Assembly: GCA_013177825.1 (NCBI GenBank)
Contig: JABLXX010000005.1
Coordinates: forward strand, 62,001 to 126,000
Origin: Syntrophaceae bacterium
GTDB taxonomy: Bacteria; Desulfobacterota; Syntrophia; Syntrophales; PHBD01
Length of the DNA: 64,000 nucleotides
Direction of reading: 5' to 3'
Part shown: piece by piece, positions 22,708-31,291 of the stretch
Layout of the letters: each line of letters opens with the position of its first letter
How positions within the stretch are numbered: the stretch's first letter is position 1
Notes under the pieces: generated by a model
Seen by the model: only the letters and a program-made list of their open reading frames with translations
What the model was told of the DNA's origin: nothing
Database searches by the model: none
Translations under genes and position numbers: made by a program

Positions 22708-23673
22708 ATGAATCGAAAGGAATCTTTTTCCGAGCAGTTTCTCCTCGGCGGCTCTCCGCAGCATGACGGGTCTTCCCTGTCGTCGGTCCTGCGTACGGAC
22801 CGTCATGCGGAGGGCTGGAACGGAATCCCTCACGGCGGCTTTGCCATGGGTGTCTTCGTCGAGCTGGCGCTCCGGGCCATGGGAGAATCGTCGTCTTCAT
22901 TCCCGGACCCCTGGACGGCCGATTTCCGGCTTGGGGGAGCGAGCCTGCGTCGCGGAGACCGGGCCGACGTGAAGGTCGAAGCCACGGAGAGGGGTGCGGA
23001 GGGCGCCATCACCGTTCCGTCGTCGGATGATCCCTATATGACGGCGGTTTTCCTCCGCGGCGAGACCGACCAGGAGTCCCTGGCGGCATTCCGTTCCCTT
23101 CTCCCATCCTCCCTTCCCGATCATGAACGGGACGGCATCCCCCTCCCCTTCTATCGGGAATGCCTGGTCTGCGGCACGGAAAGGGAAGTCCCCGGCCTCA
23201 AGCGGCGACTCTTTCTGGCACCTCCCCCTGCGCGGAAAACCGTCTTCACCCGGGCCGGCTTCGATGAGCGGGACAGAGAGAGTTTCGATCGATTTCAGAA
23301 GGATGGAATCACTCACCCGGTCGCCCCCCTGGCTCTCCTGGATGAAATCCTGGGCTGGGGCGGTTTCATGCTGGCGGGCCAGGGAGGCGTCACGGTCCGG
23401 ATCCGTTTCACGTTCCTTCGCCGGATCCTCGCCGGTGAAAAACTGATCTTTCTGGGCCGGGGCGACCGCGTGCGGGGCACATCCCCCTCGCGCATGCTCT
23501 TTTGGGCATCCGGCGGTGCAGCAGCCGTCCATCCCGACGGCGGTCTGGAGCCGGTGGCGACGGCCGCAGGCCAGTTCATGGTCGTCCCGGAATTGACAGA
23601 GCAGATGAAAACGACACTCCTCCCCCGCGAATGGACGGACCGGGCCTTCCGCCTTGCCGGCCCCGGGAAATAA
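22708..23673 (+). CDS. Double-hotdog-fold protein, acyl-CoA thioesterase-like
   Basis: 321 residues from ATG 22708. The N-terminal half has GWNGIPHGGFAMGVFVELAL, the HGG signature of PaaI/YbgC-like hotdog thioesterases. The second half has HPVAPLALLDEILGWGGFML, a second hotdog-like helix, so the protein is probably a fused dimer. The ribosome site is weak (GAGGGGTGGGG). Substrate unknown; an acyl-CoA or acyl-ACP thioester is inferred from the fold. It ends 16 bp before repeat copy 2. Confidence 0.65.
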   Translation: MNRKESFSEQFLLGGSPQHDGSSLSSVLRTDRHAEGWNGIPHGGFAMGVFVELALRAMGESSSSFPDPWTADFRLGGASLRRGDRADVKVEATERGAEGAITVPSSDDPYMTAVFLRGETDQESLAAFRSLLPSSLPDHERDGIPLPFYRECLVCGTEREVPGLKRRLFLAPPPARKTVFTRAGFDERDRESFDRFQKDGITHPVAPLALLDEILGWGGFMLAGQGGVTVRIRFTFLRRILAGEKLIFLGRGDRVRGTSPSRMLFWASGGAAAVHPDGGLEPVATAAGQFMVVPELTEQMKTTLLPREWTDRAFRLAGPGK

Positions 23674-23689
23674 AGCGGACCTATTTTCC

Positions 23690-23811
23690 GGGACGTTCAA
23701 AAATGGCTGGATGCAAGGCGCCCGCAGGCTTGAGCCGTGAGTCGTACACATACGTACTTCGAGCGGCGAAAGACAAGGGCAACGAAGCAGACGGCCGTTT
23801 TTCAGCAGCCC
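23690..23811 (+). repeat. Dispersed inverted-repeat element, copy 2
   Basis: 122 bp. The left end reads CGTTCAAAAATGGC and the right end GCCGTTTTTCAGCA, imperfect inverted arms. Between them are the shared words GATGCAAGGCGC, GAGTCGTAC, TACGTACTTCGAGCGGC and GACAAGGGCAACGAAGCAGACG. It is 22 bp from copy 3, in the same orientation, giving a tandem period of 144 bp. Confidence 0.85.
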
Positions 23812-23833
23812 GCCTTCCTCTTCTTCACCCCAA

Positions 23834-23955
23834 GGGCCGTTCAAAAACGTCCGGATGCAAGGCGCCTGAAATCCCGAGCCATGAGTCGTACTTTTTCGTA
23901 CGTCGAATGGCAAGGGATGAGGGCAACGAAGCAGACGGGCGTTTTTCAACGGCCC
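23834..23955 (+). repeat. Dispersed inverted-repeat element, copy 3
   Basis: 122 bp with 16-nt arms (GGGCCGTTCAAAAACG at 23834-23849; CGTTTTTCAACGGCCC at 23940-23955; 15 of 16 pairs). The centre holds a second palindrome, GTCGTAC ... GTACGTC. Its right arm contains the stop codon of the minus-strand M15 peptidase gene, so it either inserted at or evolved into the 3' end of that operon. Confidence 0.88.
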
Positions 23956-24524
23956 GCCTTCTCTATTTTGTCGAAGTGGTGCAAATCCGCATATGCGCTG
24001 AACTGGCCGCCCCAGCGCCAGCCCCGTTCCAGGAAGGCCCGGACGACGGGGTGGCCTTCCGACAGCGTGCCCGGCACCTCCGGACGCCAGGATGCGCCGG
24101 GAGGGGTGATCCGGCCGTCGCGGTAGAGCACGGGGTTCAGGAAAGGGTTGATGTCGACGGCCCGGCCGAAGGCGTGATTGGAAAGGCGGTCCGTCCCCTC
24201 GACGACGCGGTAATTGAAGGCGGAGGAGTTGTTGTCCGCCATGGAGGCGTCGTCGGACCAGCCGTAGCGGACAACGGGCACGACACGCGCGACGGGAAAG
24301 CGAAGCGTCTGCATGAGCCGGAAGATATACAGCACCTCCGCCTCCAGGGTCTCGTGGACGACCAACTGGCCCCGATGATCCCGGCCGTCCAGGCCGAGGT
24401 ACTCCACCTCCAGCAGGCGAAGGCTGCGCAGCACCTCCTCCGGCGCGGCCGTCCCCGCCACGGCCTCGCCAAACGTCATGGCGCTGTCCGCGATCACGCC
24501 CGCCGGCCCGCTCCCTGCCCTCAT
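23946..24524 (-). CDS. M15-family D-Ala-D-Ala carboxypeptidase-like peptidase
   Basis: 192 residues from the ATG at 24524, which overlaps the previous stop by one base and follows AAGGAGGA. The zinc site is visible: SNHAFGRAVDINP (His and Asp ligands, HX6D) and the later DLHHF His. This is the M15C-type fold. No signal peptide is seen, so it should trim peptides in the cytoplasm, fitting muropeptide recycling. The stop codon and last two codons lie in repeat copy 3. Last gene of a seven-gene operon that starts at 31291. Confidence 0.82.
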   Translation of the reverse strand: MRAGSGPAGVIADSAMTFGEAVAGTAAPEEVLRSLRLLEVEYLGLDGRDHRGQLVVHETLEAEVLYIFRLMQTLRFPVARVVPVVRYGWSDDASMADNNSSAFNYRVVEGTDRLSNHAFGRAVDINPFLNPVLYRDGRITPPGASWRPEVPGTLSEGHPVVRAFLERGWRWGGQFSAYADLHHFDKIEKAGR

Positions 24525-25570
24525 CACTCCTCCTTCAGGCATTTCCCGGCGCAGGAAACCCCCGACAGGGAATGCTCCCGGAAGGAATCCAGGACCTTCT
24601 CCACGGCCCCGGCATCGGCCGATACGTCGCGATAGATCTCCCGGATCAGGGCCTCGTTCATCCGCAGGAAGTCCGTCTCCCTGGCTGTAATGATGGTCCC
24701 CGCCATTTCCACGGTTCCCGGGCTCACGAGGATCTGTTCCTCGCCTTCCCGGAAATAGGCCTCCGGCCGGCCCTGCCGCCGGGGAAACAGAAACAGGGTC
24801 CAGCGGCCGTCGCGGAAGCGGCCGAGCAGGTTCATCATGGGCTTTCCTGGCGCCGGGGGGACGCGCTCCAGGGCGTCGACGACCTCGGTGAGCATCCGGG
24901 AAAGCGGCTCCTCGCGGGCGCCCTCCAGCGTCAGGAGCGTCCTGCCGGCGTGGGCTCCGAAAGACAGGAGGATCCCCTCCCGCTCGTGCACCGGTTTCAG
25001 GTTCCAGACAGCCGGTGAGTCCTTCTCCACGGGCAGCGCCCCCGACGGGACGGCCTGGAGGTGCAGATGGTCCGGAGCGGAGGCACCCGACAGCGGCCCA
25101 TTGAAGAACACGGACCACACCGGGGAGAGCCTCCGGGCGAGGCCCGGCAGGACGCCGAGGATCGCCCGGACGTCCTGGAGGCGGTGTTCCCGGTGCACCA
25201 CGGTCAGGTGGCGGGGAAAAATCGGGTAGGGGTTGCAGAGGATCCACCATTCGTCGAGGTACAGGATGCTCTCCTGCTCCCGCGGCCGGTTCTCCGGACA
25301 GAGGAAGCAGGGCCGCCGGGCCACGGCGGCCGGATCCGTATCCGCGTTCGTGCTGTTGATCCGGCCGGGATTGAAGACGACATTCACCGTTCCGCCGTCC
25401 AGCCCGAATGCCCGTTCCCAGACGCTCGCCAGGGCCACGCTGTTCTCCGCCAGGAGCGGCCAGGTCATCATCTGCCCGGCGTGGAGGCGGAGGCACAGGT
25501 CGGGAAGGGATTCCCCGCCTCCATCCCCGGGGTAGGCCATCGTCTCGTTCGCATCGTCCATTCGTTCCAT
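24524..25570 (-). CDS. DUF4922-type GalT/HIT-like nucleotidyltransferase or phosphorylase
   Basis: 348 residues from ATG 25570 (AAGGAA upstream). A zinc-knuckle-like PCFLCPENRP (87-96) resembles the CxxC of galactose-1-phosphate uridylyltransferases. APDHLHLQ (165-172) is the HxHxQ active site of the GalT/Ap4A phosphorylase branch of HIT proteins; its first His is the expected nucleophile. I infer nucleotidyl transfer to or from a sugar phosphate. The neighbouring MurU- and AmgK-like enzymes suggest a role in recycling amino-sugar nucleotides. The true substrate is unknown, and the open frame upstream of 25570 is a shadow. Confidence 0.68.
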   Translation of the reverse strand: MERMDDANETMAYPGDGGGESLPDLCLRLHAGQMMTWPLLAENSVALASVWERAFGLDGGTVNVVFNPGRINSTNADTDPAAVARRPCFLCPENRPREQESILYLDEWWILCNPYPIFPRHLTVVHREHRLQDVRAILGVLPGLARRLSPVWSVFFNGPLSGASAPDHLHLQAVPSGALPVEKDSPAVWNLKPVHEREGILLSFGAHAGRTLLTLEGAREEPLSRMLTEVVDALERVPPAPGKPMMNLLGRFRDGRWTLFLFPRRQGRPEAYFREGEEQILVSPGTVEMAGTIITARETDFLRMNEALIREIYRDVSADAGAVEKVLDSFREHSLSGVSCAGKCLKEE

Positions 25571-25575
25571 CAATG

Positions 25576-27084
25576 CTATTCCTTTCGCCTTTCCATGGTC
25601 CGACGGTTCTTCCGCCGGCGGGCCGTTATTTCGAGGGTCCGGAGCCTGTCCTTGTAGGCGTCGTTCCGGTTCGCCGCCTCCACGGAAAGGGCGGCGTCGG
25701 TGTTGCCGCCCCACCGCCGGCACAGGTAGAGGGATTCGTAGATCCGCCCGATCCGGTAATCCCGGGAGATCCGCAGGGCCACGGCGTAGTCCTCCCCGTA
25801 ACCCACGTCGGGAAAGCCGAAGCGCCGGAGCACAGCCGTGTCGAAGGCCCGGGGCGCCCCCAGGCCGTTGATCCGGAGGGCGTTGTTCCGGCCGTTGCCG
25901 GGCGTCCATTCCCTGTGATCGATGAGTCCCGGAGGGATTTCCTCGAGCCGCTCGTTCACGAGCCGGTAGGAGCCGACGACCATGGCGTATGGGCCCTCCC
26001 GGAGGAGGTCCACGATCCGCTGCAGCGCGTCCGTCCCTTCGTAGAGGTCGTCCGAGTCGAGCTGGACGGCGTAGCGCCCGCAGAAGGGAGAGCGGACCGC
26101 CTCGTTCCAGCAGCCGCCGATGTTCAGATCCGTCCGCGCCGGGACGATGTGCCGGAGCACCGGGTTCCGCCGCGCCAGGCCCGCCAGAACCTCCGTCGTG
26201 CCGTCGGTGGAGTGGTTGTCCACGACCAGGACGTTGAAGGGAAAGTCCGCCTTCTGGCCCAGGGCGCTGTCGGCGGCCTCCGCCACCGTCCCTTTCCGGT
26301 TCTTCACCGGGATGATCACGCTGGCCAAGACCGGAAAGACCTCCCGGGACCGGGGAACCGGACGGAAGACCGGCGGGAGGTACGCCCCGAGCCGCTTCAG
26401 GTGGGCCGTCGCCGCCGCTTCGAATTCCAGCTGGGCCTCCCGGTTCCGCGGATCGACATACTCGAAGTGCCGCTCCGCCGCCGTTCCGGTCTCTATTGAC
26501 GGCATCCCGGCCGCCGTCCGGGAAAAAAGAGCGCGGTCCAGACGGCGGAGCCCGTGGTCCAGGGACAGCTTCAGCCGGAGATCGTAGAAGCCGGCGGCCC
26601 GGAAGTCCGGGACGGAGCCGTATTTCCCGAGAACGGACCGGCAGGCGGCCATGGACAGCAGAACGGCCGGCCCGAAGTCGAAACCCTCCCGAATGCTCCC
26701 CCGCCGGCAGGCGATAACCGGATGATCCACCCATCCGCCGGGGCCGGACTCCCGGTAGCCGCCGTAGGCCATCCCCGTCCCGACCCGCCGCAGGGCCTTC
26801 CGCAGCGCCGAGAGGCTCCCGGAGAGCGGCAGGACCACCGAATCCGGATCGAGGACCGCCAGGGCCTCCTCCGTCCGGACCGCCTCGGGGATCCGGTTCC
26901 AGGTCCCGCCGGCATGGAGGGATTCGACCCGCAGGGAATCGACGCCCGGCCGTTTGAGCGGCGGGCTGTTTCCTCCGTTGAAGACGAGAATCCGCACCAC
27001 CTCCGGTTCGGCGGAAAAGGCATCGATCATCCGGGCGGATGATTCCCGGCTCCCCTGCGGCAGAATGACGGTGATTCCGTTCAT
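25576..27084 (-). CDS. Two-domain family 2 glycosyltransferase
   Basis: 502 residues from ATG 27084. The C-terminal GT-A domain (from about residue 265) is classic: VLASVIIPVKNRKGTVAEA, VLVVDNHSTDGTTEV and the DXD region QLDSDDLYEG, later GYGEDYAVALR. The N-terminal ~240 residues form a second Rossmann-like unit (ITVILPQG ... VLDPDSVVLPLSG) resembling a degenerate GT-A domain. No membrane segment is seen, so it is soluble. Being in an operon with amino-sugar kinase and nucleotidyltransferase genes suggests it uses their product; inference. It ends 5 bp before the next start. Confidence 0.8.
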   Translation of the reverse strand: MNGITVILPQGSRESSARMIDAFSAEPEVVRILVFNGGNSPPLKRPGVDSLRVESLHAGGTWNRIPEAVRTEEALAVLDPDSVVLPLSGSLSALRKALRRVGTGMAYGGYRESGPGGWVDHPVIACRRGSIREGFDFGPAVLLSMAACRSVLGKYGSVPDFRAAGFYDLRLKLSLDHGLRRLDRALFSRTAAGMPSIETGTAAERHFEYVDPRNREAQLEFEAAATAHLKRLGAYLPPVFRPVPRSREVFPVLASVIIPVKNRKGTVAEAADSALGQKADFPFNVLVVDNHSTDGTTEVLAGLARRNPVLRHIVPARTDLNIGGCWNEAVRSPFCGRYAVQLDSDDLYEGTDALQRIVDLLREGPYAMVVGSYRLVNERLEEIPPGLIDHREWTPGNGRNNALRINGLGAPRAFDTAVLRRFGFPDVGYGEDYAVALRISRDYRIGRIYESLYLCRRWGGNTDAALSVEAANRNDAYKDRLRTLEITARRRKNRRTMERRKE

Positions 27085-27121
27085 GATCCCGATGCTCCCG
27101 TGCTGCGATCCCGGGCCTCCT

Positions 27122-28123
27122 TCAGCGGCCTCCGAAAACCGGGTGGCGGGCCGCGGCGAAGGACACGATGCGGCTCCCCAGGGCGCCGTAGGAGTATCCC
27201 GCGGCCTCGGCGGAGCAGGCCACGCTGGCGTCGGCACTGATGTCGGCGTTGGGATTCACGTCCAGGACGTAAAAGACGCCGTCCCGGAGGCGCAGGTCGA
27301 TCCGGGCATAGTCCCGGCATCCCGTCGCCCGGTAGGCCTCCCGGGAAACCGCCGCCAGGGTCTCCCGCTCCGCCGGTTCGAGGGGCGCCGGGAGCAGGGT
27401 CCGGATGGCCGTATAATGGAAGGATCCGGGGACGAACTTGGCCTCGAAGGTGCAGAGGCGGTCCTGAAGGCGGCCGATGTCCGAGTAGTCCATCTCCACG
27501 GCGGGGAGCATCTCCACGGGGCCGTTGCCCCACAGGACGGCCCGGAACTCGCGGCCGTCGATGAACTCCTCCACCAGGGCCGGCTGGCGCCAGGTCGAAA
27601 CGACGAAGTCCACCCGGTCCAGCAGCTCCCTCTCGGTCATGACGACGGCCTCGGCGGTGATCCCGGCGCTGCAGTGCTCGCGGAGGGCCTTCACGATGGC
27701 CGGGAATCGCCTCCAGCGTCCCCGCTCCGGCACCGCGAACAGGGCGCCCTCGGGAACGGGGACGCCGCGCTCCCCCAGGAGGTTCCGGACGCGGCCCTTG
27801 TCTTCGCAGAACGCCAGGGCCTCCGGCGCCGCGCCGGTGTAAACGAAGCCCGCCCCGCCGATCCGCCGGGCCGCCTCGGCCTCGCTCCGTTCGATTCCGG
27901 GAATGGCCTCGCACCAGTTGAAGACGATCCACCCGGCCGGGTCCAGGTTCGACAGGGCATTAAAATCTTTCTCACCCCGGACGGAAACCTCCCGGACCCG
28001 GTGGCCTTCGCCTTCCAGGGCGGCAGCGAGCCTCCGGGTCTCCCGGAGGACCTCCTCCTGCGCGCCGGCGTCCCAGGATTCGTCGAGGTTGTAGACCAGA
28101 AGCACCGGCTCAGGCGACAACAT
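27122..28123 (-). CDS. D-alanine-D-alanine ligase-like ATP-grasp enzyme
   Basis: 333 residues from ATG 28123, overlapping the amgK-like stop by 14 bp. The C-terminal metal-binding region YVLDVNPNADIS and CRDYARIDLRLRDG are typical of Ddl-type ATP-grasp ligases. The N-terminus (VLLVYNLDESWDAGAQ) differs from true Ddl and the KGR/SSS elements are altered, so it probably ligates another amino acid or peptide. In this operon it could rebuild or modify a muropeptide stem; inferred. Confidence 0.75.
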   Translation of the reverse strand: MLSPEPVLLVYNLDESWDAGAQEEVLRETRRLAAALEGEGHRVREVSVRGEKDFNALSNLDPAGWIVFNWCEAIPGIERSEAEAARRIGGAGFVYTGAAPEALAFCEDKGRVRNLLGERGVPVPEGALFAVPERGRWRRFPAIVKALREHCSAGITAEAVVMTERELLDRVDFVVSTWRQPALVEEFIDGREFRAVLWGNGPVEMLPAVEMDYSDIGRLQDRLCTFEAKFVPGSFHYTAIRTLLPAPLEPAERETLAAVSREAYRATGCRDYARIDLRLRDGVFYVLDVNPNADISADASVACSAEAAGYSYGALGSRIVSFAAARHPVFGGR

Positions 28124-29135
28124 GAATCCCCCTTTCCGCCAGCGCCTCCCGGCACCGTGAGAGCAGGTCCTCCAGGCGGGGAAAACCGCCGTGCCGGCGG
28201 GCCGCCTCGGCAAGGTTCAGGAAGCCCCGGGGGATATGGTCCAGGAACTCCCGCTTCCCCTTCCGGAGCCCCAGGAATCCATAGGCCCCCATGGCCTGGA
28301 GGAGCCGCTGGACCGAGGCCTCCCGGAAGCGGGACGCATCGTCCCCGGCAATCTCCGGCAGCCCGCCGAGCCCGGCGTACCAGAACAGCATCTCCATTCG
28401 CTCATCCTCGGCCAGCGGCACGTAGGGATCGTACAGGAGCGATCCGAGGTCGTAGAGGGGATTCCCGAGGCGCATCCCCTGGAAGTCGATCAGAACCGGC
28501 TCTCCCCGGAGGATCATGACGTTCTTCGACTGGAAGTCCCGGTGGACGAGGCAGGGCGGGACCGCAAGCAGCCGCTCCGCCAGGGCCGACAGCTCCTTCT
28601 CCAGGGCCTCCCACTCCCGGCCGCCCGGCCGGATTCCGCAGACGGCGTAAACGAACGATTCGAGAAAATACTCCCGCTCCCAGCGGTACAGGTCCGGCCC
28701 GAACGAGGCCATCAGGCCCAGCTCTCCCGCGGCTTCCTCCGGCCGGGGATACCCGTGGAGATGGTGCGCCGCCTCCAGAACCTTCCCGTAGAGGGCGCGG
28801 CGGACCTCCCAGGGGGCGTCCCGGAACGACCAGAGATCGGCGTCGCCGGCATCCTCCAGGAGGACGAAACCGCGCTTGGGATCCTCGGCGAGAATTTGCG
28901 GCACGGGGACGCCGATTCCCAGGAGGAACCGGGCCGTCGCCGTAAAAATCGTGTTTTCCCGGCCCTCCGGTCCGTACTGCATCATGACCGTCGACGATCC
29001 ACCGGGTCCCGCCACCCGGTGGAAGGACCGGTCCGACCCTCCGCCCGCCAGGAGCGTCAGTTCAACCGTCTCCTCCGCTTTCAGGGACAGGACCTCTCGC
29101 AGCCAGGATGCCGCTTCTTGAGAAAACATCGTCAT
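28110..29135 (-). CDS. AmgK-like amino-sugar kinase (aminoglycoside phosphotransferase fold)
   Basis: 341 residues. The kinase loop is LVHRDFQSKNVMI (196-208; catalytic Asp200) and the metal site LIDFQG (215-220). In pseudomonads, AmgK phosphorylates the anomeric position of free MurNAc and GlcNAc and works with MurU; here a MurU-like gene lies immediately upstream, which strengthens the call. Expected product: MurNAc or GlcNAc 1-phosphate in the cytoplasm. Confidence 0.82.
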   Translation of the reverse strand: MTMFSQEAASWLREVLSLKAEETVELTLLAGGGSDRSFHRVAGPGGSSTVMMQYGPEGRENTIFTATARFLLGIGVPVPQILAEDPKRGFVLLEDAGDADLWSFRDAPWEVRRALYGKVLEAAHHLHGYPRPEEAAGELGLMASFGPDLYRWEREYFLESFVYAVCGIRPGGREWEALEKELSALAERLLAVPPCLVHRDFQSKNVMILRGEPVLIDFQGMRLGNPLYDLGSLLYDPYVPLAEDERMEMLFWYAGLGGLPEIAGDDASRFREASVQRLLQAMGAYGFLGLRKGKREFLDHIPRGFLNLAEAARRHGGFPRLEDLLSRCREALAERGIHVVA

Positions 29136-29202
29136 CGTCTAAGAAAACCTTCCATTCCCGGGCAAACGGAACGAAGGGCCGTTCGCCTCGCCGCGCTGTG
29201 CG

Positions 29203-29949
29203 CTATTTGCGGAACGCCCCGGAACCCCGGGAGGCAAACTCCTCATCCAGCCGATTGTAGGCCTCGACCGTGCCGATGTCGTGCCATGACCCCTCATCAA
29301 TGATCACCGAGCCGACGGATCCCGGCTGCCGACGGATCATCTCCACGAAAACGGGGACCACCGACTCGATCCGCCCCGGCTCCAGGCGATCGAGGAAGGC
29401 CCGCTCCACCGCGTAGATCCCGGTAAACAGGCACTGCCGCGTCCCGGGATTTCCCAGGATCCCCCGCATGTCGCAGATCCGCCCCTCCCCGTCGACGCTG
29501 ACGTTCCGGAGGCCGCCGGAACTGCGGAGTGCCAGCATCGCCTCCGGCCGGCTCCGGAAATGGGCCGTGAGGAGCCTCTCCAGGGGAAGGTCGCTCACGA
29601 CGTCCCCGTTGTACACCAGGATCGTTTCGTCGTCGCTGTCCAGGAGAACCTCGATGTTCTTCAGCCCCCCGGCGGTGTCCAGGAGCACCGGTTCGTGGCG
29701 GAACAGAACGGGAAGGCCCCGCCAGGTCCCGTCCGGGAAGGCGCGGGCGTATGCCTCCGCCCGGTGGTGGGTGTTGACGATGAACCGCTCGACGCCGGCC
29801 GCCCGGAGGTGCTCCATGGCGTACGTGATGATCGGCCTTCCGCCCAGGGGAAGAAGGGGTTTCGGGCATTCCTCCGTCAGGGGCCGGAGGCGCATCCCCA
29901 GCCCGGCGCCCAGGATGAATGCGGTTCTAACGGATGGCTGTTCAGTCAT
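29203..29949 (-). CDS. MurU-like sugar-1-phosphate nucleotidyltransferase
   Basis: 248 residues with the nucleotidyltransferase signature LGAGLGMRLRPLT (13-25) and PKPLLPLGGRPI (29-40), and NGDVVSD for the metal. The length matches MurU, which makes UDP-MurNAc from MurNAc 1-phosphate; GlmU is much longer. It overlaps the SpoIID stop by 8 bp and is followed by the AmgK-like kinase, as in the anabolic recycling route. Mannose-1-phosphate guanylyltransferase is the alternative; context favours MurU. Confidence 0.82.
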   Translation of the reverse strand: MTEQPSVRTAFILGAGLGMRLRPLTEECPKPLLPLGGRPIITYAMEHLRAAGVERFIVNTHHRAEAYARAFPDGTWRGLPVLFRHEPVLLDTAGGLKNIEVLLDSDDETILVYNGDVVSDLPLERLLTAHFRSRPEAMLALRSSGGLRNVSVDGEGRICDMRGILGNPGTRQCLFTGIYAVERAFLDRLEPGRIESVVPVFVEMIRRQPGSVGSVIIDEGSWHDIGTVEAYNRLDEEFASRGSGAFRK

Positions 29950-31291
29950 AAAGCCTCGTCAGGGACGTCCCCGGGAAATAGCGGGCCAGGATCTCCTCCG
30001 CCCGGTCGCCCCGCCAAGCCAAGGCGGCGGCCCCGATCTGGCAGAATCCGACCCCGTGGCCCCAGCCCGCTCCATGGATGATGAAACGCTCGGGCGGACC
30101 GGACGGCGGGCCTTCCGTTTCCACGATAAACGCGCTACTGTAGAGGTGGCTCCGGGAGAGCCAGCGGCGGATCTCCAGCTCCTTGCCCACGACGACGGTC
30201 CGCCGGGAACCCTCGACGCGCAGGCGGACGATCCGCCCCGACGGCCCCCGCTCGAGAGGCACGAGATCCAGGAGGTCCCCGAAACCCAGTCCCGATTTTT
30301 CCTCCAGGATCGCCTGCAGTTCCTCCCGTCCGTACTCCACCTTCCAGCGGAAAAAGTCCGGCGTCTCGCGGTCGAAGTCGGGAAGGACGGTCTTCAGGAT
30401 GTCCGGATCGCGGACCCGGCAGCAGGCCTCCGGCTCCGAGCGGATCCAGCGCTCCGCCTCCTCCTCGTTCGAGACGACCGGGAAAGAAGCCGGTCCGTCC
30501 GCCACCGAAACGAGGTAGGGGACATGGACATCCTCCCAGGCGCTCTGGAAACGCTCCGTCCGGCCGCCGCAGCACTTGGAATAGCGGGCGTCGCAGACCT
30601 CGCCCTGCCAGGTGAGGACCCGGCCCCGGGTCGCCGCAACGGCCTCCCGGGCCTTCTCCGTCACGGCCCCGACGCCCTGGTAACGCTGGCAGTGGTCGTC
30701 GGCGCAGACGTCGAAGTGCTCGTGGTCCTCCCGGCCATACCAGCGCCGGATCTCGGCGATCCCGGCATCGTCACAGCCGGCGGCCGCGTCCGCTTTCCGC
30801 TCCGGAGATTCCCGGAGCCGCCCCGCCTTCCGCTCCAGCATGGCCAGGATCCAGCTCCGGGAGAGGACCGCGTGGGCCTTGAGAAACTCCGGGGGTGCTG
30901 CGGGGCTCATCTCCGATGAGACGACGCTCTCCAGGTAGGCCTCCAGGGGGATCTCGTTGACGGCGGAGAGCAGGCCTTCCCTGCACTCCAGGACGAGGTC
31001 GCCCTGGAACGCCTGCTCCCGCCTGCGCTCCCAGTGGAACGCAACACCGATGGTCACGTCCCGGAGGACGAAAGGGGCATCGCCGGAAACCCGGCACCGG
31101 ATGCAGCGGGCGACGACCGGGGCGCCGTCTTGTCCGCCGCTTAAAACCACATGCTCCCCGTCCGCAACCGCCCGGAACGGACCGGCCGGAAAATCCCGTC
31201 CATTCACGGAAACCGTTTCCCGGAAGGCTCCGGTTACGGTTTCTGCGCGGCCGATGATGCCGACAGTTATGGCGGGTTCCATCCGGATCAT
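29942..31291 (-). CDS. SpoIID/LytB-domain protein without signal peptide
   Basis: 449 residues from ATG 31291 (GGAGGG upstream). SpoIID hallmarks: LEAYLESVVSSEMSP with the catalytic Glu, KAHAVLSRSW, DARYSKCCGG (zinc ligands) and the C-terminal GWGHGVGFCQIGAAALA. SpoIID proteins are peptidoglycan lytic transglycosylases or amidase enhancers and normally act outside the membrane. Here the N-terminus (MIRMEPAITVGIIG) has no signal or anchor, so it should be cytoplasmic. First gene of the operon, suggesting that it works on imported muropeptides. Confidence 0.85.
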   Translation of the reverse strand: MIRMEPAITVGIIGRAETVTGAFRETVSVNGRDFPAGPFRAVADGEHVVLSGGQDGAPVVARCIRCRVSGDAPFVLRDVTIGVAFHWERRREQAFQGDLVLECREGLLSAVNEIPLEAYLESVVSSEMSPAAPPEFLKAHAVLSRSWILAMLERKAGRLRESPERKADAAAGCDDAGIAEIRRWYGREDHEHFDVCADDHCQRYQGVGAVTEKAREAVAATRGRVLTWQGEVCDARYSKCCGGRTERFQSAWEDVHVPYLVSVADGPASFPVVSNEEEAERWIRSEPEACCRVRDPDILKTVLPDFDRETPDFFRWKVEYGREELQAILEEKSGLGFGDLLDLVPLERGPSGRIVRLRVEGSRRTVVVGKELEIRRWLSRSHLYSSAFIVETEGPPSGPPERFIIHGAGWGHGVGFCQIGAAALAWRGDRAEEILARYFPGTSLTRLYD

